Shown here: positions 44,947-54,407 of the stretch, piece by piece
How positions within the stretch are numbered: position 1 is the stretch's first letter
Layout of the letters: each line of letters opens with the position of its first letter
Virus record (IMG/VR): IMGVR_UViG_3300011400_000003
Location: 1-60,337 of that record
DNA: 60,337 nt
DNA from: a virus
Strand: one strand, 5' to 3'
Notes under the pieces: model-generated
Seen by the model: only the letters and a program-made list of their open reading frames with translations
Databases searched by the model: none
What the model was told of the DNA's origin: nothing
Program-made: the position numbers and the translations under genes

Positions 44947-46989
44947 TTACAGAGCCGTAAAGGTCCAGTCATCAACCTCACTGGTTGCAAAGTACTTGCC
45001 CGAGGCAGGAGTTGCAACGATCTCAACCGTCTCACCCGAAGGAATCGTGTAAGGCGATCCAGCGTTATCAACAACGGTATCGGTGTCAGTACGTGTGTAC
45101 ACGACGCCAGTGGTGTCATTAATAGTAAGCTCACCGGTCTCCTCATCGAATGTCGGAGCCAGAGGAGTAACCAGAACATCACCCGAAGCAACCTTACGGA
45201 TAACCAGAGCCGACTTCAGCTTGGTAAGAGCGCCGCAAAGACGGGTTTCAATCAGGTACTTGTGCTTGTTGTAGTCAATGTCGAAATCGTCGAACAAGTT
45301 GACTTCGCCACCCTTAGTGGCACCAAACACATAGTCAATGGGGTTCACGATAATGCCAAGAAGCTCTTCATCATCGTCCATTGCCTCAACCGGAATGATG
45401 CTTGCAACACGCAGAACAGTCGCAACCTCGTCCAAGCTCCTGTAAAGCGAACGACCAAGCGTATCCTTCAACAGAAGGAACATGGCAATGACCGTCTCGG
45501 AGGTGTAGAGATTCGGCTGTCCACTACCCTTGTAATACTTGCGATTGGTGATAACCGCGTCGATGAATTCCTGAATCGACGAGCTTGCGTCACCAATGTT
45601 GACGTAAAGGGTGGTCACATACAATTCGTGATCAGTAGCGATCGGACGAATGTTAGCTTCCTGAATCTTGTCTTCATCTGAAATATCCCGACCATCGCCC
45701 ATAAGCGCTGCACGAGCGATTTCCTCGTCGAGCATGATCCGCATCTCAGCCTTGAGCCAAGACACGATATCAAAGTCGGTGATGTCGACAATGTCGTCAC
45801 GGTCCAGAGACTGCTTCTTGTAGATAGTCTGAGGAGTCGTAGTACGACGCAGAATCGGGAAGAACTCTTCCTTCTTCAGATCACCCTTAATGTAACCACG
45901 GGCTCGAGCTTCGTCCATCGTAATATCCGCAGCAAAGGTCTTGATACGACTAAACGGGCTCTTACGAGTGGCGGCAAGAAACGAGCCTACCCATTCCGTA
46001 CGACGCTGAAGAAACTCGGGAACTGCATCGGTTGCAACAGCATCTGGGAACAGAATATCAATGTCCGTAATACCGTGAGACAGTGCATAGTTCTCTGCAG
46101 CGTGCTTCAATGAACCGGTACGAATGGCGTCTTTGAGGATCGCATCACGATCTTCATGAGAAAGAATCGACTCTCCTTCCTTACCATCATCACCGCTTTC
46201 AAACACGTTGTGCTTCACTTCTCCACCCTTCTTTTCTTTGTCATCGTCGTCGTCTTCGTCATCGTCCTCATCGGAAGACTGCTTCATGTCACTCTTCTTG
46301 ATTCCAAGAGCTTCTCCAACGAGGAACTGAACTACTTCCTGTTGCTCGGTGTTCATTGAAGCATAAATATCCCCAACAGTACGATCATCAGCATGCTCGA
46401 TGTCTTCACCGCTTCTCACACCAATCAAAGTGTGGAGAAATTCACGGTCTTCGTCATCCATCTTATCGAGAAACTCGACAATATCCTTCTTTGCTTCGGT
46501 TTTGCTACCCATTCCTCCACCTACTGTGTTGGTGTGCTCGAAACTGAGCCCAGTGTAAATGATTGCTTCATCTTCAATAATCTCATCCCCATCATCATGG
46601 CGGATGGTAATAGGATCAATAAGAGCGCCAGGATTAGCGCCACCAAGTACAAGACTAACTTCACGGATTGCCCCGTGAAACACTTTCTTTCCTCGTTCAA
46701 TGAGTTGATTAGCCCAGATGGAAAGCATAGTGATGTCGCCATGTTGGACTAACCCTTTAGCATGCTGCGCTTGCCTAGAATCGTTGAAATATGCACTACA
46801 CCAAACACCTTCTGGGCGATTTTCAAGAATTGCATGGCCCAAAACATTCTCTGGTGTCTTTTTATCATGCTGCCAAACAAGAGGAACCGTAAGGTTATCC
46901 TGATGCTCGAAAGCGTTGGGCATGATTGTGCGGCCGTCGGTGCATTGAAGCCCTGCCTTGGTGGCCCAGCCGCAGAAATCTGCTTCCAT
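44947..46989 (-). CDS. Prohead protease - major capsid protein fusion
   Basis: 680 residues. Residues 1-135 are an S78-type prohead protease: VWQHD with H41, and REVSLVLGGANPGA with S112. About 160-300 are helical and very acidic (a D/E run at 239-250), suiting a scaffold. About 305-600 are the HK97-fold capsid (DILFPDAV, VPEFLQRRTEWVG, RMTTT-type PQTIYKK, IARAALMGDG, NLFDDFD). The last 75 residues form an Ig-like extension. All three functions are on one chain, so self-cleavage must separate them. Confidence 0.88.
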   Translation of the reverse strand: MEADFCGWATKAGLQCTDGRTIMPNAFEHQDNLTVPLVWQHDKKTPENVLGHAILENRPEGVWCSAYFNDSRQAQHAKGLVQHGDITMLSIWANQLIERGKKVFHGAIREVSLVLGGANPGALIDPITIRHDDGDEIIEDEAIIYTGLSFEHTNTVGGGMGSKTEAKKDIVEFLDKMDDEDREFLHTLIGVRSGEDIEHADDRTVGDIYASMNTEQQEVVQFLVGEALGIKKSDMKQSSDEDDDEDDDDDKEKKGGEVKHNVFESGDDGKEGESILSHEDRDAILKDAIRTGSLKHAAENYALSHGITDIDILFPDAVATDAVPEFLQRRTEWVGSFLAATRKSPFSRIKTFAADITMDEARARGYIKGDLKKEEFFPILRRTTTPQTIYKKQSLDRDDIVDITDFDIVSWLKAEMRIMLDEEIARAALMGDGRDISDEDKIQEANIRPIATDHELYVTTLYVNIGDASSSIQEFIDAVITNRKYYKGSGQPNLYTSETVIAMFLLLKDTLGRSLYRSLDEVATVLRVASIIPVEAMDDDEELLGIIVNPIDYVFGATKGGEVNLFDDFDIDYNKHKYLIETRLCGALTKLKSALVIRKVASGDVLVTPLAPTFDEETGELTINDTTGVVYTRTDTDTVVDNAGSPYTIPSGETVEIVATPASGKYFATSEVDDWTFTAL

Positions 46990-47003
46990 TTTGATTGTCC
47001 TTT

Positions 47004-48257
47004 CTAAGAATTCGGCGGCTGTTCTTCCGGCTGATTCTTAGGTTTTAATTCGCCAGTATTAACAACTACACCTGGTTGTGGCATGTTGCTATTAACTAAT
47101 TCATCTGCTTTAGGATCTTGCGAAGGAGGAAGACCCATGCCAGCTCTAACTTCGTTGCTAGACAAGATTTCATTACGAGTAAATTTGTCTGCAATTTCAG
47201 CAAGATCTTTAAGCGGAACCAACTGGAACGGATTTCTAAAGTACTGAACTGCTTTTAGATCTTTAGTACCTTGATACCCAATGAATGAACGCTGCATTGC
47301 TTCTCTAATAGCATCAATGATTGGTTTAACTGTTCTGTTGAAATAGTTAATCATGGTTGCTTCGGTAGCTGTGCCATTCATTACCTCTTCAGTAAGACCA
47401 AGTTGACTATAAAGCATTGCGGTAAGGTACTCAACTTGCTTAAGGAGGTTATTCTCAGCCGGTCGATTTAATTGTGTGACCTTTTCGGTGCTATCAGTAT
47501 ACGCAATACCATACTGACTACCTTTTAATTGAAGTTCAATGTCAGAACGACGCGTTTCTGCTTGTTGCCGTCGGGCCTCAGACTTAATTACATACGGAAG
47601 TTGAATAATCAGGTCTAACTTTCCAGAACTCGACTGTTCATCAACCGCATCAAGTAAAGACAACTTTTTAATGAGTCTTTGAAGGGTTGAATTCGGCTCA
47701 TTCATTACAGAATAAAGCGGATTTTCAACAATTGCAACAGAATTTTTCTTTAACGTAATCTCTTCTCTTAAGCCCTTTGCCTCATTATATACTCTGACTC
47801 TGACGTGGCTTGGGTACCAAGCACGAATTTCTCCTACACGAAGACTATAAATATCAATAGTTTCTTCGCTACTAGGATCAATTGTTGTATCTACTGGAAC
47901 AATAGCAGCACATCCACCATCAAACAAAGTCAAAGCGATGTCTTGTCTAAATGCTCGAGGCGCTTGATCAATATTCGCTTCTAGAGTTAAACAATTATTA
48001 AAAAAACTTTCAATGTCTTCTAGATAGCGTTTCTTATCATCCAATTTTACATGTCTGAAGTCAATTCCAGCAACATCAATAGCAATACGATTGTAAATTG
48101 AAGAAATGATAGTTCGTTCGTTATTGAAACTTCTTCTTGGTACTGATGGAGAACTACCACCAGAATATGTTGGTGTACCAGTACCATAATCTAATCTTGT
48201 TTCTTCCTGACTACGAAAAGCATTAACAGCTCTTCGTAACCGAGCACGAATAGCCAA
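47004..48257 (-). CDS. Portal protein
   Basis: 417 residues. Contains NERTIISSIYNRIAIDVAGID, GCAAIVPVDTTID, RLIKKLSLLDAVDEQSSSG and the C-terminal YFNRTVKPIIDAIREAMQR, all characteristic of SPP1/HK97-type portals in actinophages. The C-terminus (PKNQPEEQPPNS) is disordered. It stands immediately before the protease-capsid gene. Confidence 0.85.
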   Translation of the reverse strand: MAIRARLRRAVNAFRSQEETRLDYGTGTPTYSGGSSPSVPRRSFNNERTIISSIYNRIAIDVAGIDFRHVKLDDKKRYLEDIESFFNNCLTLEANIDQAPRAFRQDIALTLFDGGCAAIVPVDTTIDPSSEETIDIYSLRVGEIRAWYPSHVRVRVYNEAKGLREEITLKKNSVAIVENPLYSVMNEPNSTLQRLIKKLSLLDAVDEQSSSGKLDLIIQLPYVIKSEARRQQAETRRSDIELQLKGSQYGIAYTDSTEKVTQLNRPAENNLLKQVEYLTAMLYSQLGLTEEVMNGTATEATMINYFNRTVKPIIDAIREAMQRSFIGYQGTKDLKAVQYFRNPFQLVPLKDLAEIADKFTRNEILSSNEVRAGMGLPPSQDPKADELVNSNMPQPGVVVNTGELKPKNQPEEQPPNS

Positions 48258-48290
48258 GAGGTGTCACCTCCCTTCAAATATAATTATTAT

Positions 48291-48353
48291 CTATGGTGCT
48301 GGAATGCCATGATGCTCAAGGAACTCCGATAAATCCATTTCCATAGTATTCAC
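48291..48353 (-). CDS. 20-residue peptide carrying the EFLEHHG tag
   Basis: GTG start at 48353 with AAGGAGG 5 bases upstream. The peptide MNTMEMDLSEFLEHHGIPAP contains the first half of the FLEHxGxKGMRWG motif found at the ends of neighbouring proteins. An ATG at 48344 gives a 17-residue form. The strong ribosome site argues that it is translated. Confidence 0.5.
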   Translation of the reverse strand: MNTMEMDLSEFLEHHGIPAP

Positions 48354-48381
48354 TAATCCTCCTTTTTAAATATGATGGAGG

Positions 48382-48777
48382 TTAGGTGTAAGCACCAACT
48401 TGATTCAGAACCGTTCCATCAAAGAAGAACAAGGCCACACCATCGGCAGCAAGAGTGAACTTAGCAGCAGCGCTTGCAGTCCCACCAAGCTTAATAGCTC
48501 TAGCGTCTCCACCGTCAAACGCGACGGTCGGAGTTTCTGCAGAGTTTCCATTGGTGAACTTAATGGCAACAAGAGTGTTTGCCTCCGGTTCAGCAGCAGT
48601 AGTAGTCTTCGCTGCAGTACCAATTGCCGTTGCAACAGTGATCGGAACTGATTCTAAATCACTAGCAGTAAACGGTGAACCACCTGCATTAAACAAAGCA
48701 ATTTCTGCGGTTGGCCGATCAAGTCGAAGTGTCTGACGACGTGAACGCTCAACAACATTATACTGATGAACTTCCAT
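48382..48777 (-). CDS. Putative head decoration or structural protein, 131 residues
   Basis: Ala/Gly/Thr-rich beta protein (TVAFDGGDARAIKLGGTASA, ADGVALFFFDGTVLNQVG) starting MEVHQYNVVERSRRQTLRL. Composition resembles phage decoration or neck proteins. Position between portal and terminase in the head block. No family confirmed. Confidence 0.5.
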   Translation of the reverse strand: MEVHQYNVVERSRRQTLRLDRPTAEIALFNAGGSPFTASDLESVPITVATAIGTAAKTTTAAEPEANTLVAIKFTNGNSAETPTVAFDGGDARAIKLGGTASAAAKFTLAADGVALFFFDGTVLNQVGAYT

Positions 48778-48796
48778 TTTGAATCCTTTTTCTAAG

Positions 48797-49339
48797 TTAC
48801 CGCTGAGCGGTTTTGATGAGTCGGTTTACAGTTCTTTTTAGTCGTTGAGATTCAACGACATCTTTAACTTTACTTATACTATTACTCATTACTGTTTGGC
48901 CTTTTGGACTAGAAAGGAAAGCAGCACCTCCAGCAGCGATTGCTACAAAAGCGGCTTTCGTTCCCATTTCTCCAGTAATTCGACGAGCAATAGCACCGCC
49001 GGTTTGCTTAGCAGCTTTGCCCTTATTTTTTCTAGATCGTTCTGATCGAGCTTTGGATGCGTGCTTAGATAAATCTTGATTATTAAGATGTCTGTCAAAC
49101 GCCTTTGCGTAAGTTGGATCTTTCTTTTTCTTTGCTTCTACGGTAGCCTTAATCAATTTTCGACGAGTTCCAGCACCTTCGCCAAAGAATAATTTTGCTC
49201 TTGCGAACTCTTTTGCATCTTTAGCAGCTGCACGATCAGTGCCTCTAGAAGCACCGCCTCGATCATCATTACGAATACCCCATCGCATTCCTTTAATACC
49301 GAAGTGTTCTAGGAACTCCTCGGTTTGTAAATCGTTCAC
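48797..49339 (-). CDS. Virion protein with FGIKGMRWG tag, 180 residues
   Basis: N-terminal EEFLEHFGIKGMRWGIRND (residues 7-25), then a highly basic helical body. A hydrophobic stretch near residue 130 (KAAFVAIAAGGAAFL). Tag proteins of this type occur in head modules of many actinophages. Role in the head is inferred. Confidence 0.6.
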   Translation of the reverse strand: MNDLQTEEFLEHFGIKGMRWGIRNDDRGGASRGTDRAAAKDAKEFARAKLFFGEGAGTRRKLIKATVEAKKKKDPTYAKAFDRHLNNQDLSKHASKARSERSRKNKGKAAKQTGGAIARRITGEMGTKAAFVAIAAGGAAFLSSPKGQTVMSNSISKVKDVVESQRLKRTVNRLIKTAQR

Positions 49340-49352
49340 TTGAACACCTCCT

Positions 49353-50882
49353 CTATAAAACTGCGGCTACTTTTCTATCAAATCTCTTATTAAGAATTTC
49401 TGCAAAGTTTGAGAACTGACTAGCATCCATCTTACCTTCAGCACGCATTCTTCTTAACGAATACATTTGTGTTTCACGTTGACTTTCGATGAACTCTTGA
49501 GCTGTTTGAGATACGTTTCTAGCTCTTCCAGCATTGCCTCTAGCATTATAACCACCAAAGTTAGGAGGATCAAACTTAAAATTACGTGGACCACTGTTTT
49601 CTTGACGAAGAGCATATAAAGCTAGAGCAAATGGAACTGTAAAAACTAAACTTTTTGCGGCGCCAATTGCGGCACCCTTTGCGGCTTTTCTTCTCATCTT
49701 TCGTGCTCTACGTTGACGAGGTGTCAATTTTACATCACGAGCAAGCCTACGTTTATCATTTCTAACACCCCATCGCATTCCTTTAATACCGAAATGCACA
49801 AGAAAATTATCTACGTCATTAATTGCCGCCATAAATAATTCACCTAAAGTCATTTGCATCAATTTAATCTCAGATTCCCCAACAAAGGTATGCGCATTTA
49901 AGGTATCAAGTTGAAAATCCGACCCATTTAAAAGACGCAATGGTGTTTTAGCAAGTCTTCCTGAATCATTAAAATCAATTAACGCATTATATCCACTATC
50001 TTTTACCATCTTAAAAAATTGTTGTACATCAGGATGACCGTCCAGCCCATTAGCCCATTGAATAACAAAATTTCCGAAATTTTGTTTAGCTAATCCATCA
50101 ATTGCTTTTTCTTTATCTACTTCACTTAATGTTCCCCAAATTCTTCCAACTGGCGTATTGGCTATAATTCTTTGATCTCTAAGAAGGTTTTTAAAAATAT
50201 TAAACGTTTCTTCTCCTGATGGCGCTTTAATTGGAACCTGAGATCTAAGATTAACCAGCCAACCACTTTTATTATCATAACCCCAAGTTTTCCACCATTT
50301 TGGTAATTCTGCTTTATAACGTTGAACATCTGAATCTTCAAAAGCAGCGAAAAACCCTTGAGGTCTAATTTCTGTTTCTTGAATGGTCGATAATCTTTTA
50401 AAAATAGAACCAGCAGGAAGATCTATTTTAGTGCCCCAATGATCGTCTAAGCCAGGTACAACCCCTTCTAACGTACTCATTGGAGATTCTGAAAGAACTT
50501 TAAGTTGCTCTAAATTAAGCTGAGCATAATCATCTTGAAGGCCTTTTACATCTAATAGAAAATCGCTGCCAACACCATACTTTTTACCTAAATATATAGC
50601 TCCACCGGCTAAAAGTGCACCACCAACACCTATACCAACACCTAAAGCAATTTTCTTTTGCTTATCGGTTAAATGAAAACCTTTATCGTCATCTTTTCCG
50701 GTATATGGACCGTACTTTCGGTTAAGTTGATCGCTTCGAAAATCTTTATCTGAAAATACGCCCTTAATTTTCTTTTGTACATCATCATTAAATTGTGAAA
50801 TGCTATTTGTGATATCTTTTCTAATCCCCCATCGCATTCCTTTAACACCATAGTGCTCAAGGAAGACGTCTACGTCATTCAC
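49353..50882 (-). CDS. Virion protein with two HYG/FG-KGMRWG tags, 509 residues
   Basis: Tag 1 is FLEHYGVKGMRWGIRKD at residues 7-23; tag 2 is FLVHFGIKGMRWGVRND near 366. After tag 1 come a hydrophobic helix (KKIALGVGIGVGGALLAGG), a mixed domain (GYNALIDFNDSGRLAKTP), then after tag 2 a basic part with another hydrophobic stretch (AAKSLVFTVPFALALYALR). This looks like two tagged modules joined. Follows the terminase gene with a 4-base overlap. Confidence 0.55.
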   Translation of the reverse strand: MNDVDVFLEHYGVKGMRWGIRKDITNSISQFNDDVQKKIKGVFSDKDFRSDQLNRKYGPYTGKDDDKGFHLTDKQKKIALGVGIGVGGALLAGGAIYLGKKYGVGSDFLLDVKGLQDDYAQLNLEQLKVLSESPMSTLEGVVPGLDDHWGTKIDLPAGSIFKRLSTIQETEIRPQGFFAAFEDSDVQRYKAELPKWWKTWGYDNKSGWLVNLRSQVPIKAPSGEETFNIFKNLLRDQRIIANTPVGRIWGTLSEVDKEKAIDGLAKQNFGNFVIQWANGLDGHPDVQQFFKMVKDSGYNALIDFNDSGRLAKTPLRLLNGSDFQLDTLNAHTFVGESEIKLMQMTLGELFMAAINDVDNFLVHFGIKGMRWGVRNDKRRLARDVKLTPRQRRARKMRRKAAKGAAIGAAKSLVFTVPFALALYALRQENSGPRNFKFDPPNFGGYNARGNAGRARNVSQTAQEFIESQRETQMYSLRRMRAEGKMDASQFSNFAEILNKRFDRKVAAVL

Positions 50883-52627
50883 TCGAACGCCTCCTTGTTA
50901 AGCTTGTAAGCAACATAAGCGTCCATCATAGCAGAAACGTTATCAATCTTGTCTTCTGCTCGTTTCTTGAACAATTTTCGATTTCCGTTAGTATCTTCCA
51001 GAGTAACAGCATTACCCATAGCAAAAGTCATAAGTTCTTGATCAAATATAAGTGCTCGTTGCTCAGCTAAAATCTTCAATTCGCCAAGAGGAACCGACTC
51101 TGTTCTTGCTCCTTGAATGACTTTCTCTATACCATACGGGCCGTTTTCTTGTTCCCATCTGGTAACAAAGGCCTTAGCGTTGTATGGATCGAAGCCAAAG
51201 CATCGAACATCATACTCTTTTGCTAATATAAAAGCATCGAGATCATCATAAACTTCATTATCAACATCAAGAACGTTTCCGTCCATGATAACAAGACTTC
51301 CCTCTCGAATGAATTCTTCATACTTCATTCGCATGGCGCCTGGAAGTTTAAGCAAAGTCAATTCTGTAATATAACTTCGAGTCTTGACGCCAAAGCTTCC
51401 GTTTGAAAGCGGAAACAGAAAAGTAAACGCACAGAAGTCGTCGCCTTGGGATAGGTCAGCACCAAGAGCACACGGAATCTGCCAGAACTCTTTCGGTGGA
51501 TGTGGAAGAGTGTCTTCGTAAGTGAAGAAATATGTATAGCCTTCCATTGGAATACCGAAACGCTTAGCTAAAATATCATTACGAGCAGCAGGAGCTTTCT
51601 CGGCTCTTTCTACATCTAAATGATAGACGTCATACGTTACGGTTTTTCCTAGATTAGGCTGAGCTTTCAACCACATCTCTGGTTGAGCAACTTCTTCAAT
51701 ATCGTCAAGTTTGTAATGCCAGATTGAAATATGAGGAGCGTGATACTCTCCTCTAAGAATTTTACCCAATTCTAATTTAATAGTGTCGCCAGATCCGTTT
51801 CTAACCGTTCCTTCAGAACTAATAGCGACAATCAACCAGTCGTCCATCTTGGAAGCGCCCTGCTCGATTGCTCCAACGACATCCTCTCGAATATCGCCGG
51901 AAAGCCATTCGTCAACAGTTGAAATTTTTGGTCTTAATCCCTGCAGCTTGTTGATAGCCATAGGACGAATCTCAAGTATTGACCCAGTTAGAAAATTTTC
52001 AATTCCCTTTTTAGTTGAAGCCAGTTTTTGACGCATAGCGGTTGATCCACTAGTGTTTCTAACTGTTCCCTCTGTAAGGAATTTGAACAACGGACCTCTA
52101 GCTCTGGTAATTGCAGTTCTAAAAGGGGATAGAACTTCATCTGCTTGCTTCATGGTTGGAGCGGTATTGATTTGGTGAGTGGTTGCAACATCAACATTAA
52201 GAAAATATGCTTGAATGCAACAAGCATACATTGATTTAGCAGCACCTCTAGCCACAATCAAATATTGTTTTGTAACTAATCGTTTCTTAAGTAATTTCGT
52301 AACGTATCCACCAGGTTCACCTTCTTCTCCTGGTTGATAAACGCTTCGTTCAACATAGTAATACCAACCAAATATCTGTTCTGCCCATACTTTGAACGTA
52401 TCAAGAAGATACAAATCAGTACCATCAGTAAGCGTTAATTCCCATTCGCAATACTTGATGAAACCTTCAACTGCTTCTGAATCATACCAAATATCTGGAT
52501 TAGCTATAAGATCATCGATACGATTCATCTCTAGAGAAATTAATTCGTTTACAGGAATTTCTCCACGTAAAACTTGGTCTCTAAATATACCATAGTACTG
52601 TGGCGTAGCGGTATTTGATAAAACCAA
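50879..52627 (-). CDS. Terminase large subunit
   Basis: 582 residues. The ATPase has LIVARGAAKSMYACC (Walker A variant), a Walker-B-like STVDEWLSGD, and the nuclease half has ALGADLSQGDDFCAFTFL with metal-binding Asp and FGFDPYNAKAFV. These fit a phage terminase of the large HK97-like group. No Walker GKT signature, which is normal here. Confidence 0.88.
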   Translation of the reverse strand: MVLSNTATPQYYGIFRDQVLRGEIPVNELISLEMNRIDDLIANPDIWYDSEAVEGFIKYCEWELTLTDGTDLYLLDTFKVWAEQIFGWYYYVERSVYQPGEEGEPGGYVTKLLKKRLVTKQYLIVARGAAKSMYACCIQAYFLNVDVATTHQINTAPTMKQADEVLSPFRTAITRARGPLFKFLTEGTVRNTSGSTAMRQKLASTKKGIENFLTGSILEIRPMAINKLQGLRPKISTVDEWLSGDIREDVVGAIEQGASKMDDWLIVAISSEGTVRNGSGDTIKLELGKILRGEYHAPHISIWHYKLDDIEEVAQPEMWLKAQPNLGKTVTYDVYHLDVERAEKAPAARNDILAKRFGIPMEGYTYFFTYEDTLPHPPKEFWQIPCALGADLSQGDDFCAFTFLFPLSNGSFGVKTRSYITELTLLKLPGAMRMKYEEFIREGSLVIMDGNVLDVDNEVYDDLDAFILAKEYDVRCFGFDPYNAKAFVTRWEQENGPYGIEKVIQGARTESVPLGELKILAEQRALIFDQELMTFAMGNAVTLEDTNGNRKLFKKRAEDKIDNVSAMMDAYVAYKLNKEAFE

Positions 52628-52646
52628 CTAAACCACCTCCTATGAT

Positions 52647-53030
52647 TTAAATAAATGATGAACCTGGTTTAAGATTAATTCTTCTACCTTTATGTCTATT
52701 AATAAATGCCGCAATTGGTTTTCCTGCAGGACTGTTTGCAATAGCTGCAACAGAAGAAATAAGCCCTGCAGTAGCAACAACTGCTTTAATATGCTTTTCG
52801 CCTCGTTTAATTGTTCCAGGATTAAGACGATCAAAATTCTGCTCTAAACCAAGTCGAGTATTCACTGTTTGTAATTGTTTATTGGTTAAAGAAGTTTTTG
52901 GCTTCTTTCGAAGATCGTTCGCTGTTTTATAATCTACAGTTACTCGACCGGTTCTTGAGTCTACCTTATTACGAATACCCCATCGCATTCCTTTAATACC
53001 GTGGTGTGCAAGCACACCTTCTACATCCAT
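52647..53030 (-). CDS. Virion protein with HHGIKGMRWG tag, 127 residues
   Basis: ATG at 53030 behind AGGAGG. VEGVLAHHGIKGMRWGIRNK at the N-terminus; then a helical body with RHKGRRINL end. One of four proteins here with this tag. Lies between the sulfatase and terminase genes. Confidence 0.55.
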   Translation of the reverse strand: MDVEGVLAHHGIKGMRWGIRNKVDSRTGRVTVDYKTANDLRKKPKTSLTNKQLQTVNTRLGLEQNFDRLNPGTIKRGEKHIKAVVATAGLISSVAAIANSPAGKPIAAFINRHKGRRINLKPGSSFI

Positions 53031-53054
53031 AAATATCACCTCCTTATTAATAAC

Positions 53055-54407
53055 TCACGCTAGAGCAGCAATCAAATCAGTTTCCATGGCATCTCTAGTT
53101 GCGGTCCATGGGTTTCCTGTTTCTGGATCGTTTGCTCCAGAGTTTGCTAAATTAACAACTTCGTGTGGATCAGTATCCAACGCATACAACTCAAATTCGT
53201 CTTCAGGAAAATTAATGTCAAAACAAAAATGATTCGTGTGATACCTTATAAGTTTACGAGTACTAGTACTAATTGCATCAAATGATGGTTGGTCTTGCGG
53301 AATACTAAACGGATCACCTAAAGGATCGGTTCTACCCTGGATAAGTAATTCTCTATCATCATAATTAATAGGATTAACTGCTACATCAGTTAAATCTTCT
53401 CCAGTTACATCAGTAAGACCTGGAGTTACACCTTGTATGGCACAAATTGTAGATGTAATATCTATGTTAGTGGTCTGGGGTGTTACTATGTTATTCTCTG
53501 GGAAGGAAGGACCTGCACATATTAAAGGAACCCTAAGAGATCCGTAATCATATGGTGTGTTCTTAGCAGGACCAGTTACCGCCTTTAAAAGAACCTCTCC
53601 ATAATGAATCGAATTGTCATTTGTAAATATAACGTCAGTATCGCTCATATCTATAAGATCTAAAATACTTGCTAAAAATGCGTCAGCTCCACTACATTCT
53701 CGAAGTTGTCTACGAAACAATTGACGAATAGCATTTCTATCATCTGTATCTAATGCATTACGTAACTGAACCCAATGGGCTCTAAGATTAAGTGATGTTT
53801 CTTCAATTATGCTATGCTTAGCATGACTCCAAATATGATTATGTTGAGGTCGAGGATGCATGGGATCATGGGGATTTGTTGGAGCTACATATAAAAACCA
53901 AGGCTCAGTAGCTGCTGCAAGAAAATCTTGAACCTGGGTATAATAGTAATCTAAATGATAATCAGACGGTGTTGAAACTCCTCCTGGACTACCATTATAA
54001 ATAGAATATCCATGTGCCCACCCAAGTTTACCGGCAGCATTATGCACTAGCTGACGCCAAAAATCCCAACCATCACCAACCGGTCGTTCGTCATTTAACA
54101 TTCCTCGATCATTTAAATACTTACCTATAAGTCCTGTATAAATCCCATCATCATTCAACCAAGCAGCAATAGTATTATCAAAATCGTAATCGACATTATC
54201 TAAATCATAATCATTATTATCAAAAACACCATGGTGTTTACCCAATTGACCAGTCATAAAACCAACTCTAGCCGGTTGGCAAAGACCAATTGACTGTCTT
54301 GTATTAATAAATGTGGTGCCTAATCGTTTTAACCTTGATAATGTTGGCATATAAAACGAACAATCATATCGCATGTCGTCAGTAACAAACATCAAAGTGT
54401 TAGTCAT
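53055..54407 (-). CDS. Sulfatase (formylglycine-dependent), virion-module encoded
   Basis: 450 residues. MFVTDDMRYD gives the N-terminal metal-binding Asp pair; GLCQPARVGFMTGQLG (41-56) holds the CxPxR signature with C43, P45 and R47 followed by TG, the site oxidised to formylglycine. Other landmarks are DVIFTNDNSIHYG and KNTPYDYGSLRVPLICAG. Length fits an arylsulfatase-like enzyme. No signal peptide is visible. Position among fibre genes suggests it may be virion-associated and act on sulfated host surface polymers; an alkaline-phosphatase-superfamily relative with another substrate is possible. Confidence 0.83.
   Translation of the reverse strand: MTNTLMFVTDDMRYDCSFYMPTLSRLKRLGTTFINTRQSIGLCQPARVGFMTGQLGKHHGVFDNNDYDLDNVDYDFDNTIAAWLNDDGIYTGLIGKYLNDRGMLNDERPVGDGWDFWRQLVHNAAGKLGWAHGYSIYNGSPGGVSTPSDYHLDYYYTQVQDFLAAATEPWFLYVAPTNPHDPMHPRPQHNHIWSHAKHSIIEETSLNLRAHWVQLRNALDTDDRNAIRQLFRRQLRECSGADAFLASILDLIDMSDTDVIFTNDNSIHYGEVLLKAVTGPAKNTPYDYGSLRVPLICAGPSFPENNIVTPQTTNIDITSTICAIQGVTPGLTDVTGEDLTDVAVNPINYDDRELLIQGRTDPLGDPFSIPQDQPSFDAISTSTRKLIRYHTNHFCFDINFPEDEFELYALDTDPHEVVNLANSGANDPETGNPWTATRDAMETDLIAALA

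Noticed and set aside
44833-45681. Plus-strand open frame of 282 codons
   Set aside because: It is antisense to the capsid gene, has no domain and no ribosome site; a compositional shadow.
48291-50882. Tagged proteins as MuF-type toxins
   Set aside because: The tag resembles that of some head proteins, but I see no MuF domain or toxin catalytic residues.
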